Source: JACJYE01 sp964432875 (GTDB taxonomy: Bacteria > Bacteroidota > Bacteroidia > Chitinophagales > Saprospiraceae). Taken from it: a stretch of 60,527 nucleotides of DNA. Positions within the stretch are counted from its first letter, which is position 1. The number at the start of each line of letters is the position of its first letter. The stretch lies in contig CAYSPJ010000016.1 in NCBI GenBank assembly GCA_964432875.1, positions 1 to 60,527 of the forward strand. The letters run 5' to 3'. A model generated the notes under the pieces. The model saw only the letters and a list, made by a program, of their open reading frames with translations, was not told the origin of the DNA and searched no databases. Positions 34,177 through 42,413 of the stretch are shown in pieces. Made by a program: the position numbers and the translations under genes.

Positions 34177-34481
34177 CTGATGATGCAGTTTTATAAAAAA
34201 GCCTCCCGAAACATGGAGGTATTGCAAAGTTAGTTTTTTTCCGGGATTTTTCGGCTGCACTAGCGCAGGGCCGATGGGACAGCGCTGAAAAACCGAGTTT
34301 GTTAAATAGCGCTGCCACTGATGCGCTTCCGTTATTTTGTCGTTTGCACGACAAAACCCGAGATTGCACCGGTCAAACTACATGAGGCCTTTATGAGCGC
34401 AAAAATTTAGTTTTACATTGGCAACGCCTTGTATTTGCATTACAAGTTATATTTCTGCTAAATTTAAAACCACCCTTCAAA
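34177..34481. other. intergenic region between divergent mtaB and the secreted hydrolase gene
   Basis: It holds the mtaB promoter (34225-34232) and a separate 9-bp perfect inverted repeat TTTTGTCGT/ACGACAAAA at 34335-34356 with a TTGC loop, possibly an operator or hairpin. No coding frame is seen. Confidence 0.5.
34225..34232 (-). promoter_or_regulatory. -7 promoter element of mtaB
   Basis: On the minus strand this reads TAACTTTG, an exact TAnnTTTG match, 49 bases upstream of the ATG. A CCTCC/GGAGG hairpin lies in the leader. Confidence 0.5.
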
Positions 34482-35915
34482 ATGACCAGAATTTTTACCA
34501 TTTTAATCCTTTTGACAGGAGCCTTGCCCCTAATTGGGCAAAATCTTATTTCGTATGAACTGCGTGCCAGTATGAGCGCAGCAGAAGTGGACGCTTACTT
34601 AGGCAGTTCCGCCCCTGCTGTCAATAATGGGGTCGATATTTATAAAGTGCTGTACACTATGGATGATGTGCAAGGCGTGTTGGATACGGCCAGCGGTGCA
34701 CTCTATATCCCGAAAACTGATATAGGAGAAAGCTTCCCGCTGGTTTGCGATATGCACGGCACAACGGATCGGACCTGGTATCCGAGTGACCACCTGGGGG
34801 GGACAGGCCTCTTCTTTGGAGCCAATCGTTTTATCGCCTTCGAGCCAGATTATTTAGGCTTGGGGGCATCCCGAGGGTTTCATCCTTATGTGCACGCCGA
34901 CTCAGAAGCCCGCGCTGGGGTAGAGATGCTCCGTGCCGTGAATGATATTTTAGCGCAGTTGGACATTACGCCGCTTGACGAGTTGTTCATCACTGGTTAC
35001 AGCCAAGGAGGGCATTCAGCTATGGCCATGCACAGGATGATACAGGAAGACCTGTCCGAGGAGTTTACAGTGACGGCTTCTTCGCCGATGTCTGGCCCTT
35101 ACTCTGTTTCGGGCATCATGTTTGACCGGATGATGGACGATCAAAACTACTTGCCTGGCATCGTTTTCCTGCCTTATGTCGTCATCTCTTACCAGACCGC
35201 CTATGGCAATCTTTACAACGATTTGAGCGAAGTTTTCAAATCGCAGTACGTCAATGTAATCCGCAACTTTGCTCAGGGGACTACGACGATGAATAACATG
35301 TCATCTAGCCTCTTCCTTACTTTACTTACCTTTACGGGCAGGTCCAACCCCCGAGATATGCTGCAAGACACCTTGGTCGCCAGGCTGCAGGCCGATCCAG
35401 AATCGCACCCCATTTTCCAAGCACTGCAGAACAACGACCTGCTCGATTGGGTCCCACAAGCACCGATGAGGCTTTTTTACTGTGAAGCAGATGAACAAGT
35501 TCCGTATACGAATAGCACCCTGGCACAACAAGTCTTTAATGACGAGGGCGCGCCAGAAGTCATTGCTGCCAGCCGAGGGGCTACGCTGAATCACGGTGGC
35601 TGTGTATGGCCGGCTACCCGCGCTACGCTGGAGTTTTTTCAGAGCTTTTTGCTCAGCAGTACTCAGGAAGTCATTGCGGAGAGCGGCTTGGAGGTGTTCC
35701 CCAACCCCGCCTCCAGTTGGATGCACATCCGCAATGCGGCAACAAAGGAATATGTGGATGTTGAAACCGTCATCTATGACCTGAGCGGCAGGATAATCAC
35801 ACAAGCCGCTGCATCCGATGGGTTGCTGAACATCGAAAATCTCGATGCGGGTATGTACTTTTTGAGGATTGTAAGCCGGGAAGGGAGTACTACAGTGAAA
35901 TTTAGCAAAATGTAA
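34482..35915 (+). CDS. secreted alpha/beta hydrolase with T9SS type A sorting domain
   Basis: The 477-residue protein starts with a signal peptide (ending PLIGQ). Its catalytic core has the nucleophile motif GYSQGGHSA near residue 171, an acidic segment FYCEADEQVPY near 328 and NHGGCVWPATRATLEF near 368 for the histidine. It resembles secreted lipases, cutinase-like or feruloyl-esterase-like proteins. A type A T9SS domain closes it: LEVFPNPASSWMHIRN, TVIYDLSGRIIT and LDAGMYFLRIV. The substrate is unknown, but ester polymers or lipids outside the cell are likely. It is followed after 60 bases by an M23 peptidase gene on the same strand. Confidence 0.86.
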   Translation: MTRIFTILILLTGALPLIGQNLISYELRASMSAAEVDAYLGSSAPAVNNGVDIYKVLYTMDDVQGVLDTASGALYIPKTDIGESFPLVCDMHGTTDRTWYPSDHLGGTGLFFGANRFIAFEPDYLGLGASRGFHPYVHADSEARAGVEMLRAVNDILAQLDITPLDELFITGYSQGGHSAMAMHRMIQEDLSEEFTVTASSPMSGPYSVSGIMFDRMMDDQNYLPGIVFLPYVVISYQTAYGNLYNDLSEVFKSQYVNVIRNFAQGTTTMNNMSSSLFLTLLTFTGRSNPRDMLQDTLVARLQADPESHPIFQALQNNDLLDWVPQAPMRLFYCEADEQVPYTNSTLAQQVFNDEGAPEVIAASRGATLNHGGCVWPATRATLEFFQSFLLSSTQEVIAESGLEVFPNPASSWMHIRNAATKEYVDVETVIYDLSGRIITQAAASDGLLNIENLDAGMYFLRIVSREGSTTVKFSKM

Positions 35916-35952
35916 AGTGCTCAATCCCGCTTCCGGTTTCCTCACCGAAGCC

Positions 35953-35960
35953 TATCTTTG
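35953..35960 (+). promoter_or_regulatory. -7 promoter element of the M23 peptidase gene
   Basis: It reads TATCTTTG, an exact TAnnTTTG match, only 15 bases before the ATG at 35976, so the transcript would be nearly leaderless. Confidence 0.55.
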
Positions 35961-35975
35961 TGGCAAAACCAGATT

Positions 35976-37685
35976 ATGCGCACAGCCCTGGCCTTATTGG
36001 TGTGCTTATTGCTCTTAGCTTTCACCTCGCAACAGGACAGCCGCTCCGACAGCGCCTTCCTCTCTGCGCCTTTGGCGGGCAGCCTGGCTCTATCTGGTAC
36101 TTTTGGCGAGCTGCGGCCCGGGCATTTCCACGCGGGCATCGATCTGAAAGGGCCCGTGGGGCAGCCGGTGATGGCTGCTGCCAAAGGCTATATCGAGCGT
36201 ATTGGGGTCAATGCGGGAGGATACGGCAAGGTGCTATACCTCCGGCATCCCAATGGCAGCACCACCGTCTACGCTCACCTCGACCGCTTTCGCCCCGAGC
36301 TAGAAGATTGGGTCAAGAGCATGCAGTACGCCCGCGAATCTTATGAACTCGACCTCTATCCCGAGCGGGGGCGCTTCGCCTATGAGCAGGGAGAGACACT
36401 CGGCTTTATCGGCATGAGTGGGCGCTCCTTCGGCCCTCACTTGCACTTCGAGCTGCGCCGGGGCCAATACGCCTTCAACCCACTCCGCGCAGGCATCTCT
36501 GCCGCAGACCATCGCCCACCAGTGTTGCTGGCCCTGCGGTTGCACGAACTTCGAGACAATCAGGCCGAATCCAACCGGCGGCATTTCAATCTGCGCAAAG
36601 CCGGGCGTGCCTGGCGCCTCCCAAACAGCGACACGCTCTATACCCATGCCCCCTACGCCGCCTTTTCCCTGCTAACCTACGATCAGGCAGATGGCGCTGA
36701 AAACCGCAATGGCATCTATCGCCTCGAATTTTGGGTCAACGATACGCTCGCCTTCAAATTCCATCTGGATTCACTGAACTTGTGGGAATCGCGTTCTTTC
36801 AATGCCCATATCGACTATGCAACTCAAATAGAGGATAGCCAGCTCTTCACCCGCTGCTGGCAGCTGCCGGGCAATACGGCCGACATTTATGCCCCGGGCG
36901 GAGGTGTCCTCGCCTTGCCGGCCGGTACCGCAACTAAACTGCGTTTTGTCGCCTTTGATCTGGCGGGCAACAGCACTTTTCTAGAATGTTGGTTGAAGGC
37001 TCGTCTGGGGGCTGCTAACCCGCCGCCTGCACCTCTTTACAATTATTTGCTCCCTTTCAATGAAGCCAGCATCTTGTCAGAGCCTTCGCTAAAAGCGCAC
37101 TTCCCCGCAGGAAGTTTCTACGAGGATTTGCGCCTCTATTATCAGGCAGTAGCTGAGGAGTCCTACAACATCTACTCCCTCGTGCACCAATTGCACGATC
37201 TGCGCGTGCCAGTGCACCATTCCTTCCAGTTGGCCATCCGGCCTACGCGCGCCATCCCGGAACCACTACTACCCAAGGCTTTCATTGCCCATTGCAACGC
37301 CCGTGGCGAGACGGTCAATTATGGCGGCCAGTGGAGGGAAGGCTGGTTGCATACCCAGGCCAATGCCCTGGGGGACTACTATATCATGTTAGACACGGTG
37401 CCGCCCCGTATCGAGCCCCTCTTATTTCGGGAAGATATGCGCAACGAAGGCCGTTTTGCCTTCCGCATCACGGATAACTTCACCGCTGGGCCCGGGCAGC
37501 AAACCCTTTACTACCGCGGCACAATCGACGGGAGTTGGGCGCTATTTTCCTTCGACCAAAAAAACAGCCGCCTTGAATGCCGCCTGGAAGATAGCCTCGC
37601 CCCAGGGCGCCATCAACTCCGCCTGGAGGTATGGGATGCATTGGGCAATATGACGGTTTTCGAAGAAGGGTTCATGAGGCGATAA
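35976..37685 (+). CDS. M23-family metallopeptidase
   Basis: The 569-residue protein has an N-terminal hydrophobic signal (TALALLVCLLLLAF) and an M23/LytM domain at about residues 40-170: RPGHFHAGIDLKGP with the zinc ligands H and D, YLRHPNGSTTVYAHLDRF, GFIGMSGRSFGPHLHFELR with the HxH ligands. The last 400 residues are beta-rich and not recognised. M23 enzymes cut peptidoglycan cross-links or act as regulators of amidases. The signal lacks a lipobox, so the protein is periplasmic or secreted. Start: ATG 35976, not the TTG at 35958, which overlaps the -7 element. Confidence 0.9.
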   Translation: MRTALALLVCLLLLAFTSQQDSRSDSAFLSAPLAGSLALSGTFGELRPGHFHAGIDLKGPVGQPVMAAAKGYIERIGVNAGGYGKVLYLRHPNGSTTVYAHLDRFRPELEDWVKSMQYARESYELDLYPERGRFAYEQGETLGFIGMSGRSFGPHLHFELRRGQYAFNPLRAGISAADHRPPVLLALRLHELRDNQAESNRRHFNLRKAGRAWRLPNSDTLYTHAPYAAFSLLTYDQADGAENRNGIYRLEFWVNDTLAFKFHLDSLNLWESRSFNAHIDYATQIEDSQLFTRCWQLPGNTADIYAPGGGVLALPAGTATKLRFVAFDLAGNSTFLECWLKARLGAANPPPAPLYNYLLPFNEASILSEPSLKAHFPAGSFYEDLRLYYQAVAEESYNIYSLVHQLHDLRVPVHHSFQLAIRPTRAIPEPLLPKAFIAHCNARGETVNYGGQWREGWLHTQANALGDYYIMLDTVPPRIEPLLFREDMRNEGRFAFRITDNFTAGPGQQTLYYRGTIDGSWALFSFDQKNSRLECRLEDSLAPGRHQLRLEVWDALGNMTVFEEGFMRR

Positions 37686-37922
37686 AGCCTCACTAAGCCA
37701 CATGCCATAGCCCCACAGCGAAGCGCTGGACGATATGCGGGAGAAAAAGTAGCTAAATGGAGCGAACACGCCTTGCGGAACCTTACATCTCTACTGTTGT
37801 TCTAAAACTCGAAGCTTTTTTTTTCGACGCACTTCCCACCCCAAAAGCGCATGTATGAAAAAACTTTCATATTTTGGCGGGGCGTTAGCTCCATCAGGGC
37901 CAGCGGCAGAAAACAGGATATC

Positions 37923-38924
37923 ATGGCAGAAAATAAATTATATGACAACCATGGCCGCGTTATAAACTACGTGCGGCTGGCAGTGACCGACCGTTGCAAT
38001 CTGCGATGCTTTTATTGCATGCCTGAAGAGGGCATCAAGTACGTGCCAAAGCAAGAGCTGTTATCTTACGAAGAGATGCTGCGGCTCATGCATTTATTAG
38101 CAGGCATGGGCATCGACAAGGTGCGGATTACCGGCGGGGAGCCTTTCGTTCGGCGTGACATGATGGACTTCCTGCGGGCGCTTTGCCGTATCGGAGGCAT
38201 CAATAAGGTCAATATCACCACCAACGGTACGCTAACGGCGCCACTTGTGCCAGAACTCAAAAGCCTGGGCATCAGCTCGGTAAACCTCAGCCTGGATTCG
38301 CTAGACCCACAGCGGTTTTTCCAGATTACTCGGCGCGACGTGTTCCCGCAAGTCATGGAAACCTTGGATGCTCTGCTTGAGCATGATATCAGCACCAAAA
38401 TCAACGCGGTAGTGATGGACGGCCAAAATACCGCAGATATTATCCCGATGGCAGAGTTAGCGCGCGACAAGCCGCTCAGCATCCGGTTTATCGAGGAGAT
38501 GCCCTTTAATGGCGAGGGTAGCCATTACTCCGAACTGGCATGGAACCACCGCAAAATACTGGCCCATTTGCAGGAGCATTACCCCACCATTGAAAAGCTA
38601 CCTGACCCGCCACATTCCACTGCCTACAATTATCAAATACCCGGCTTCAAAGGGACTATCGGCATCATTGCAGCATATAGCCGCACCTTCTGCGGCACTT
38701 GCAACCGCATTCGCATCACGCCCAAAGGTATGCTCAAAACCTGCTTGTACGACGACGGCGTATTCAATATCCGCGATTTGATGCGGGCAGGTGCCGACGA
38801 CGAACAATTGCGCGAGGCTTTCTTGCAAGCGCTGGGTAATCGCGCCCGTGATGGCTGGGAAGCGGAAAAGAGCCGTCGCTTTGGCCTGCCTGTTGCCGAA
38901 TCTATGTCAACCATCGGTGGATGA
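37923..38924 (+). CDS. moaA: GTP 3',8-cyclase MoaA
   Basis: The 333-residue radical-SAM enzyme performs the first step of molybdopterin synthesis, from GTP to 3',8-cH2GTP. The N-terminal [4Fe-4S] cluster motif CNLRCFYCMPEEG begins near residue 24 and the second cluster is CGTCNRIRITPKGMLKTC near 260. The C-terminal GG needed for activation ends the protein (STIGG). The ATG at 37923 gives the typical family start; the upstream frame is not conserved. Its stop overlaps the moeA start by four bases, beginning a four-gene molybdenum-cofactor operon. Confidence 0.97.
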   Translation: MAENKLYDNHGRVINYVRLAVTDRCNLRCFYCMPEEGIKYVPKQELLSYEEMLRLMHLLAGMGIDKVRITGGEPFVRRDMMDFLRALCRIGGINKVNITTNGTLTAPLVPELKSLGISSVNLSLDSLDPQRFFQITRRDVFPQVMETLDALLEHDISTKINAVVMDGQNTADIIPMAELARDKPLSIRFIEEMPFNGEGSHYSELAWNHRKILAHLQEHYPTIEKLPDPPHSTAYNYQIPGFKGTIGIIAAYSRTFCGTCNRIRITPKGMLKTCLYDDGVFNIRDLMRAGADDEQLREAFLQALGNRARDGWEAEKSRRFGLPVAESMSTIGG

Positions 38925-40177
38925 CGACCTCAGTGCCCATGATTAGTGTTGATGAAGCCACGCAAATCATCCTGGATCACAGCCGGGATTTCGGGGCGGA
39001 AAGCGTGCCCTTGTTTGCTTCCACCGGGCGGGTATTAGAGCAAGAAATCCTGGCCGACCGAGATTTTCCACCTTTCGACCGCGTATCGATGGATGGTATC
39101 GCGATTGCTTATCAGGCTTTTGCCGCCGGGCGGCGCAGCTATGTCGTTTCTGGGCTGCAGGCTGCCGGAGCACCTCAGCAGAAACTAACCCGCCCCGACG
39201 ACGCTTGCCTCGAAGTGATGACTGGTGCCATATTGCCTGAAGGTGCCGATACGGTGATCCCTTATGAACATATTTCTATCGATGAAGGGCGGGCAAGGGT
39301 GCAAGCTGAAAACGTCACCCTTGGGCAAAATGCTCATGCACGGGGGCGCGATCGGCAGCAGGGCGAAGTGCTCGCCTGGGCAAAGACATTGATTTCGCCT
39401 GCCGAGATAGGGCTGGCGGCCACTGTAGGGCTCGCGCAGCTCCGGGTAGCTCGGCTGCCCAGGATTGCTATCTTTTCCACTGGTGATGAGCTGGTAGGAG
39501 TGGAGGAGAAGCCTGCTCCGCACCAGATCCGCGCTTCCAATATCTATACAATTGCCTCCGTACTGTCTCAGCAGGGTATCACCGCCGATTGTTTTCACCT
39601 GCCCGATGAGGAGGCTACCGTTCGAGATGCCTTGGCTCGCTGCTTGGAGCAGTATGATGCCCTAATCATCAGCGGGGGTGTCTCGAAGGGCAAGCGAGAC
39701 TTTGTGCCTGCTGTTCTGGCAGAGCTGAAGGTGCAAAAACACTTCCATCGGGTAGCACAACGGCCCGGCAAGCCTTTTTGGTTTGGCCAAGCCTCACCGG
39801 GAGCTACGGTTTTTGCCCTGCCCGGCAATCCGCTGGCGGCACTAGCCTGTACTTTGCGCTACGTTATCCCCTGGATTCATCAATCTTTAGGCTTGCCACC
39901 ATTGCCTGGCGCTTATGTATCTTTGTCTAGAGATTTCCGCAGCAAACCTCAATCGACCTACTTTCTTCTGGCGTATATCAAGCACCATTTAGGTACTGGA
40001 GCCGTAATTGCCTATCCCGCTGAAGGACAAGGCTCTGGCGACTTGGCTAGCCTGGCCAGGGCCGATGGCTTCCTGGAACTGCCGCCGGGGCGTGAATATT
40101 TCCGGCCGGGCGAATTATTCCCCTTTTACTCGTATCGCCCGGCCCTAGGGGTCATACGCCTAAACATTGTTAAATAA
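38921..40177 (+). CDS. moeA: molybdopterin molybdenumtransferase MoeA
   Basis: This 418-residue enzyme inserts molybdate into adenylylated molybdopterin. It shows FPPFDRVSMDGIAI near residue 48, the MoeA domain-III stretch ISGGVSKGKRDFVPAVLAEL with the variant GGVSKGKRD instead of the usual GGVSxGDxD, PGKPFWFG and ALPGNPLAAL. The alternative start at the internal ATG (MISVDEA) cannot be excluded. Its start overlaps moaA by four bases; moaC follows after eight bases. All four molybdenum genes are likely co-transcribed and translated in coupled fashion. Confidence 0.95.
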   Translation: MTTSVPMISVDEATQIILDHSRDFGAESVPLFASTGRVLEQEILADRDFPPFDRVSMDGIAIAYQAFAAGRRSYVVSGLQAAGAPQQKLTRPDDACLEVMTGAILPEGADTVIPYEHISIDEGRARVQAENVTLGQNAHARGRDRQQGEVLAWAKTLISPAEIGLAATVGLAQLRVARLPRIAIFSTGDELVGVEEKPAPHQIRASNIYTIASVLSQQGITADCFHLPDEEATVRDALARCLEQYDALIISGGVSKGKRDFVPAVLAELKVQKHFHRVAQRPGKPFWFGQASPGATVFALPGNPLAALACTLRYVIPWIHQSLGLPPLPGAYVSLSRDFRSKPQSTYFLLAYIKHHLGTGAVIAYPAEGQGSGDLASLARADGFLELPPGREYFRPGELFPFYSYRPALGVIRLNIVK

Positions 40178-40185
40178 CAAATAGT

Positions 40186-40668
40186 ATGAGCAAAGAATTC
40201 ACTCACCTCGACCGTGCCGGCAATCCCACTATGGTGGATGTAGGCGAGAAGCCCTCCAGCCGCCGCCTGGCTCGCGCACGCAGCATCGTCGTACTCGGCG
40301 AAGAAATTATGGACAAACTGGAGCAAGAGGAAATCCACACCAAGAAAGGGCCGGTCTTTCAGACAGCCATCCTGGCTGGCATCCTGGCCGCCAAAAAAAC
40401 TGGTGAGCTCATCCCTTTATGCCACCCGCTGGGCTTAGATAATTGTCAGGTGGCTATAGGCGTAAACGAAGCGCGCGAAGTGGTCATTGACTGTACGGCT
40501 AGCTTGACTGGCAAGACCGGTGTAGAAATGGAAGCCCTCGTAGGCGCAACTATTGCGGCCCTCACGGTGTACGATATGTGTAAAGCTTTTTCACATGATA
40601 TCACGATTAAAGAGACAAAACTGATGGAAAAGCGGGGTGGGAAGAGGGATTTTAGGAGGGAAGGGTGA
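40186..40668 (+). CDS. moaC: cyclic pyranopterin monophosphate synthase MoaC
   Basis: The 160-residue protein converts the MoaA product into cPMP. Conserved stretches are LTHLDRAG-like FTHLDRAGNPTMVDV, TGELIPLCHPLGL with the catalytic histidine, EAREVVIDCTA, TGVEMEALVGATIAALTVYDMC and FSHDITIKETKLMEKRGGK. It is complete and normal in length. It sits eight bases after moeA. Four GGGTAAA-like heptads follow the stop codon before the MobA-type gene. Confidence 0.97.
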   Translation: MSKEFTHLDRAGNPTMVDVGEKPSSRRLARARSIVVLGEEIMDKLEQEEIHTKKGPVFQTAILAGILAAKKTGELIPLCHPLGLDNCQVAIGVNEAREVVIDCTASLTGKTGVEMEALVGATIAALTVYDMCKAFSHDITIKETKLMEKRGGKRDFRREG

Positions 40669-40672
40669 GAAA

Positions 40673-40700
40673 GGGTAAAGGGTAAAGGGTAAAGGATAAA
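40673..40700 (+). repeat. short tandem heptamer repeat (GGGTAAA)
   Basis: Three exact GGGTAAA units at 40673-40693 and a fourth with one change (GGATAAA) sit in the gap after moaC. They are too few for a functional array but may affect translation of the next gene, which starts 51 bases later. Confidence 0.7.
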
Positions 40701-40750
40701 GGGGGGCTATGTGGCTAGCTCCTGGCTACAACATACAACGATCCAGTACT

Positions 40751-41914
40751 ATGGCAGAAGAACCAAAAAAGCATCAAAAGCACGCTAACCTGGCGCGCCC
40801 GGGCTACGGGGTATTCCACCGCAACGAGTGGGCAATACTCGGCACACCTTGTAGCAATATCAAGCAGCTGGCCTATGGCCTCATCAGCCGTCTGAGCGAT
40901 AAGTACCGACTGGGCTATGCCGATGCCGACCATGCCGGGGCCGAAAATGGGAGCAGGTTAAAGGATGATGCTATGGCTCACGGCGCTGCTATGGAATACA
41001 CCGATAAGATTACCCATCACCGCCTCGAATGGGATGGGCAAATCGACACTCATCAGTTCCGTTGGCTCTTCAACTACCAGGATGCCGTAATCGTAAATGG
41101 CAACCATTTCGAGGCTCGGACTCAAATTGTAGTGGTTGATCCTAAAAAAGAGGATTCTTTGAAGCGCAAGCTGCCCCGCTTGACAGACGTGCGGCTTATC
41201 CTCCTGGCCGAGGGGGTGAAAGACGTTTTCCCCTGGCTCAAGGATGCACTTGAGGATTACGGCAATATCCCCCAGATGAAATTGCAGGATGTAGATGGCA
41301 TTGCGCTGCTGCTCGAGCAAGACCTCGATGCGGCTCGCCCGCCTTTGTACGGGCTAGTGCTAGCGGGCGGCAAAAGCGAACGCATGGGGCTGGACAAAGG
41401 GCTGATCGAATACCACGGCATACCCCAACGGGAGTACCTTGCTGGACTGTTGCGGCCTTTGTGCCAGGAAGTTTTCATCTCTTGTCGCCCTGGCCAGGCC
41501 GAAGATTTGAAAAACCCTTTGCCGGACACTATCGACGGGTTGGGGCCCTTTGGCGCTTTAGTTTCTGCCTTTCGCCGCTACCCCGATGCCGCCTGGCTGG
41601 TCATCGCTTGTGACCTCCCCCTACTTGATGAGGAAACCATTGCTCAATTAATCCGCTACCGCGATACCTCCCGGATTGCCACTGCTTTCAATAGCCCGAC
41701 GCAACAGTTTCCAGAGCCCCTCATCACCATTTGGGAGCCGCGCAGCTACCCCGTGCTGTTGCAGTTTCTGGCTCAGGGCTACTCCTGCCCGCGCAAGGTC
41801 TTGATCAACTCCGGGGTGCAACTGCTGGATGCGGCTAATCCAGAGGCGTTGCGTAATGTCAATACGCAGGAAGAAATGGAAGAAGTTATGGAAATCATCA
41901 AACTGCAAGCTTGA
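40751..41914 (+). CDS. mobA: degenerate MobB-like domain fused to MobA-type molybdenum-cofactor nucleotidyltransferase
   Basis: The 387-residue protein has two parts. The C-terminal half (about 195-387) is a clear MobA nucleotidyltransferase: GLVLAGGKSERMGLDKGLIEY, PDTIDGLGPFGALVSAF and CDLPLLDEETI, used to attach GMP or CMP to molybdopterin. Residues 20-180 resemble MobB, but the P-loop is not GxxGxGK(S/T): the corresponding stretch reads ILGTPCSNIKQLAYGLI. The next segments (YRLGYADADHAG, AVIVNGNHF) keep the MobB layout. GTP binding is therefore doubtful. The upstream start near 40709 is rejected in favour of ATG 40751. It is the last gene of the operon. Confidence 0.85.
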   Translation: MAEEPKKHQKHANLARPGYGVFHRNEWAILGTPCSNIKQLAYGLISRLSDKYRLGYADADHAGAENGSRLKDDAMAHGAAMEYTDKITHHRLEWDGQIDTHQFRWLFNYQDAVIVNGNHFEARTQIVVVDPKKEDSLKRKLPRLTDVRLILLAEGVKDVFPWLKDALEDYGNIPQMKLQDVDGIALLLEQDLDAARPPLYGLVLAGGKSERMGLDKGLIEYHGIPQREYLAGLLRPLCQEVFISCRPGQAEDLKNPLPDTIDGLGPFGALVSAFRRYPDAAWLVIACDLPLLDEETIAQLIRYRDTSRIATAFNSPTQQFPEPLITIWEPRSYPVLLQFLAQGYSCPRKVLINSGVQLLDAANPEALRNVNTQEEMEEVMEIIKLQA

Positions 41915-41944
41915 ACGGGCCAGGGTGTTATACAGAATCTTGCC

Positions 41945-41952
41945 TATCTTTA
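41945..41952 (+). promoter_or_regulatory. candidate -7 element of the SCP2-like gene
   Basis: TATCTTTA is one base off TAnnTTTG and lies 37 bases before the ATG at 41989. The upstream molybdenum operon ends at 41914. Confidence 0.35.
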
Positions 41953-41988
41953 CGACCAAAATATTCACCACCAAACCAGACTGTATTT

Positions 41989-42285
41989 ATGACTCTAGCA
42001 GAGATCACCGCGCAGTTTGCCAAAACGGCGGCCAAAGCTTCACCACAAGGCAAATCCATCAAATTCGTATTCGAACAAGGGGTCGTCTATGTGGACCTCA
42101 CCGGCGATCAGAGCCAGGTCAGCAATGAAGACAAGGAGGCTGATTGCGTCATCACCACTAGTATCGAAACCTTGGAGGGCATCCGCAAGGGCGAAATCAA
42201 CCCCATGATGGCGGTTATGTCGGGCAAAGTGAAAATCAAAGGAGATATGGCCCTAGCGATGAAATTGCCCTCACTAATTGCCTAA
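41989..42285 (+). CDS. SCP2 sterol-binding-like protein
   Basis: The 98-residue protein matches the single-domain SCP2 fold: KSIKFVFEQGVVYVDLTG, EADCVITTSIETLEGIRKGEINPMMAVMSGKVKIKGDMALAMKL (in overlapping segments, e.g. MMAVMSGKVKIKGDMALAMK). These proteins bind acyl chains or acyl-CoA in a hydrophobic tunnel. It lies 129 bases upstream of paaA, next to a likely operator, suggesting a helper role in acyl-CoA or phenylacetyl-CoA metabolism, though the link is only positional. Start: ATG 41989; the longer upstream frame runs into the preceding gene's stop region. Confidence 0.9.
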   Translation: MTLAEITAQFAKTAAKASPQGKSIKFVFEQGVVYVDLTGDQSQVSNEDKEADCVITTSIETLEGIRKGEINPMMAVMSGKVKIKGDMALAMKLPSLIA

Positions 42286-42321
42286 ATACCGGGCTTGAAA
42301 AAGCCCATTTTGAAAACAAAT

Positions 42322-42337
42322 ACGAACAAACGTTCGT
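42322..42337. promoter_or_regulatory. palindromic operator, TetR/PaaR-like, upstream of paaA
   Basis: ACGAAC and GTTCGT flank AAAC. The central 14 bases CGAACAAACGTTCG differ at one position from the pseudopalindrome CNAACGNNCGTTNG which, as I recall, was reported for the TetR-family repressor PaaR. It lies 19 bases upstream of the -7 element, where a repressor would block transcription. No tetR gene is in this window. Confidence 0.6.
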
Positions 42338-42355
42338 TTTGTTTTTCAGAATCTA

Positions 42356-42363
42356 TATATTTG
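42356..42363 (+). promoter_or_regulatory. -7 promoter element of the paa operon
   Basis: TATATTTG is an exact TAnnTTTG match, 51 bases before the paaA ATG, just downstream of the palindromic operator. Confidence 0.55.
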
Positions 42364-42413
42364 CACCGTTCAACTCCGGCTATATTGCCGCTTTCGCAGA
42401 ATACTATGCCATT

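Noticed and set aside
37686..37922. Molybdenum-cofactor riboswitch before moaA
   Set aside because: No conserved multi-stem structure could be recognised by eye; the leader is short and AT-rich near the start codon.
40673..40700. Telomere-like repeat suggesting a linear end
   Set aside because: Only four heptads, inside an operon, with genes on both sides.
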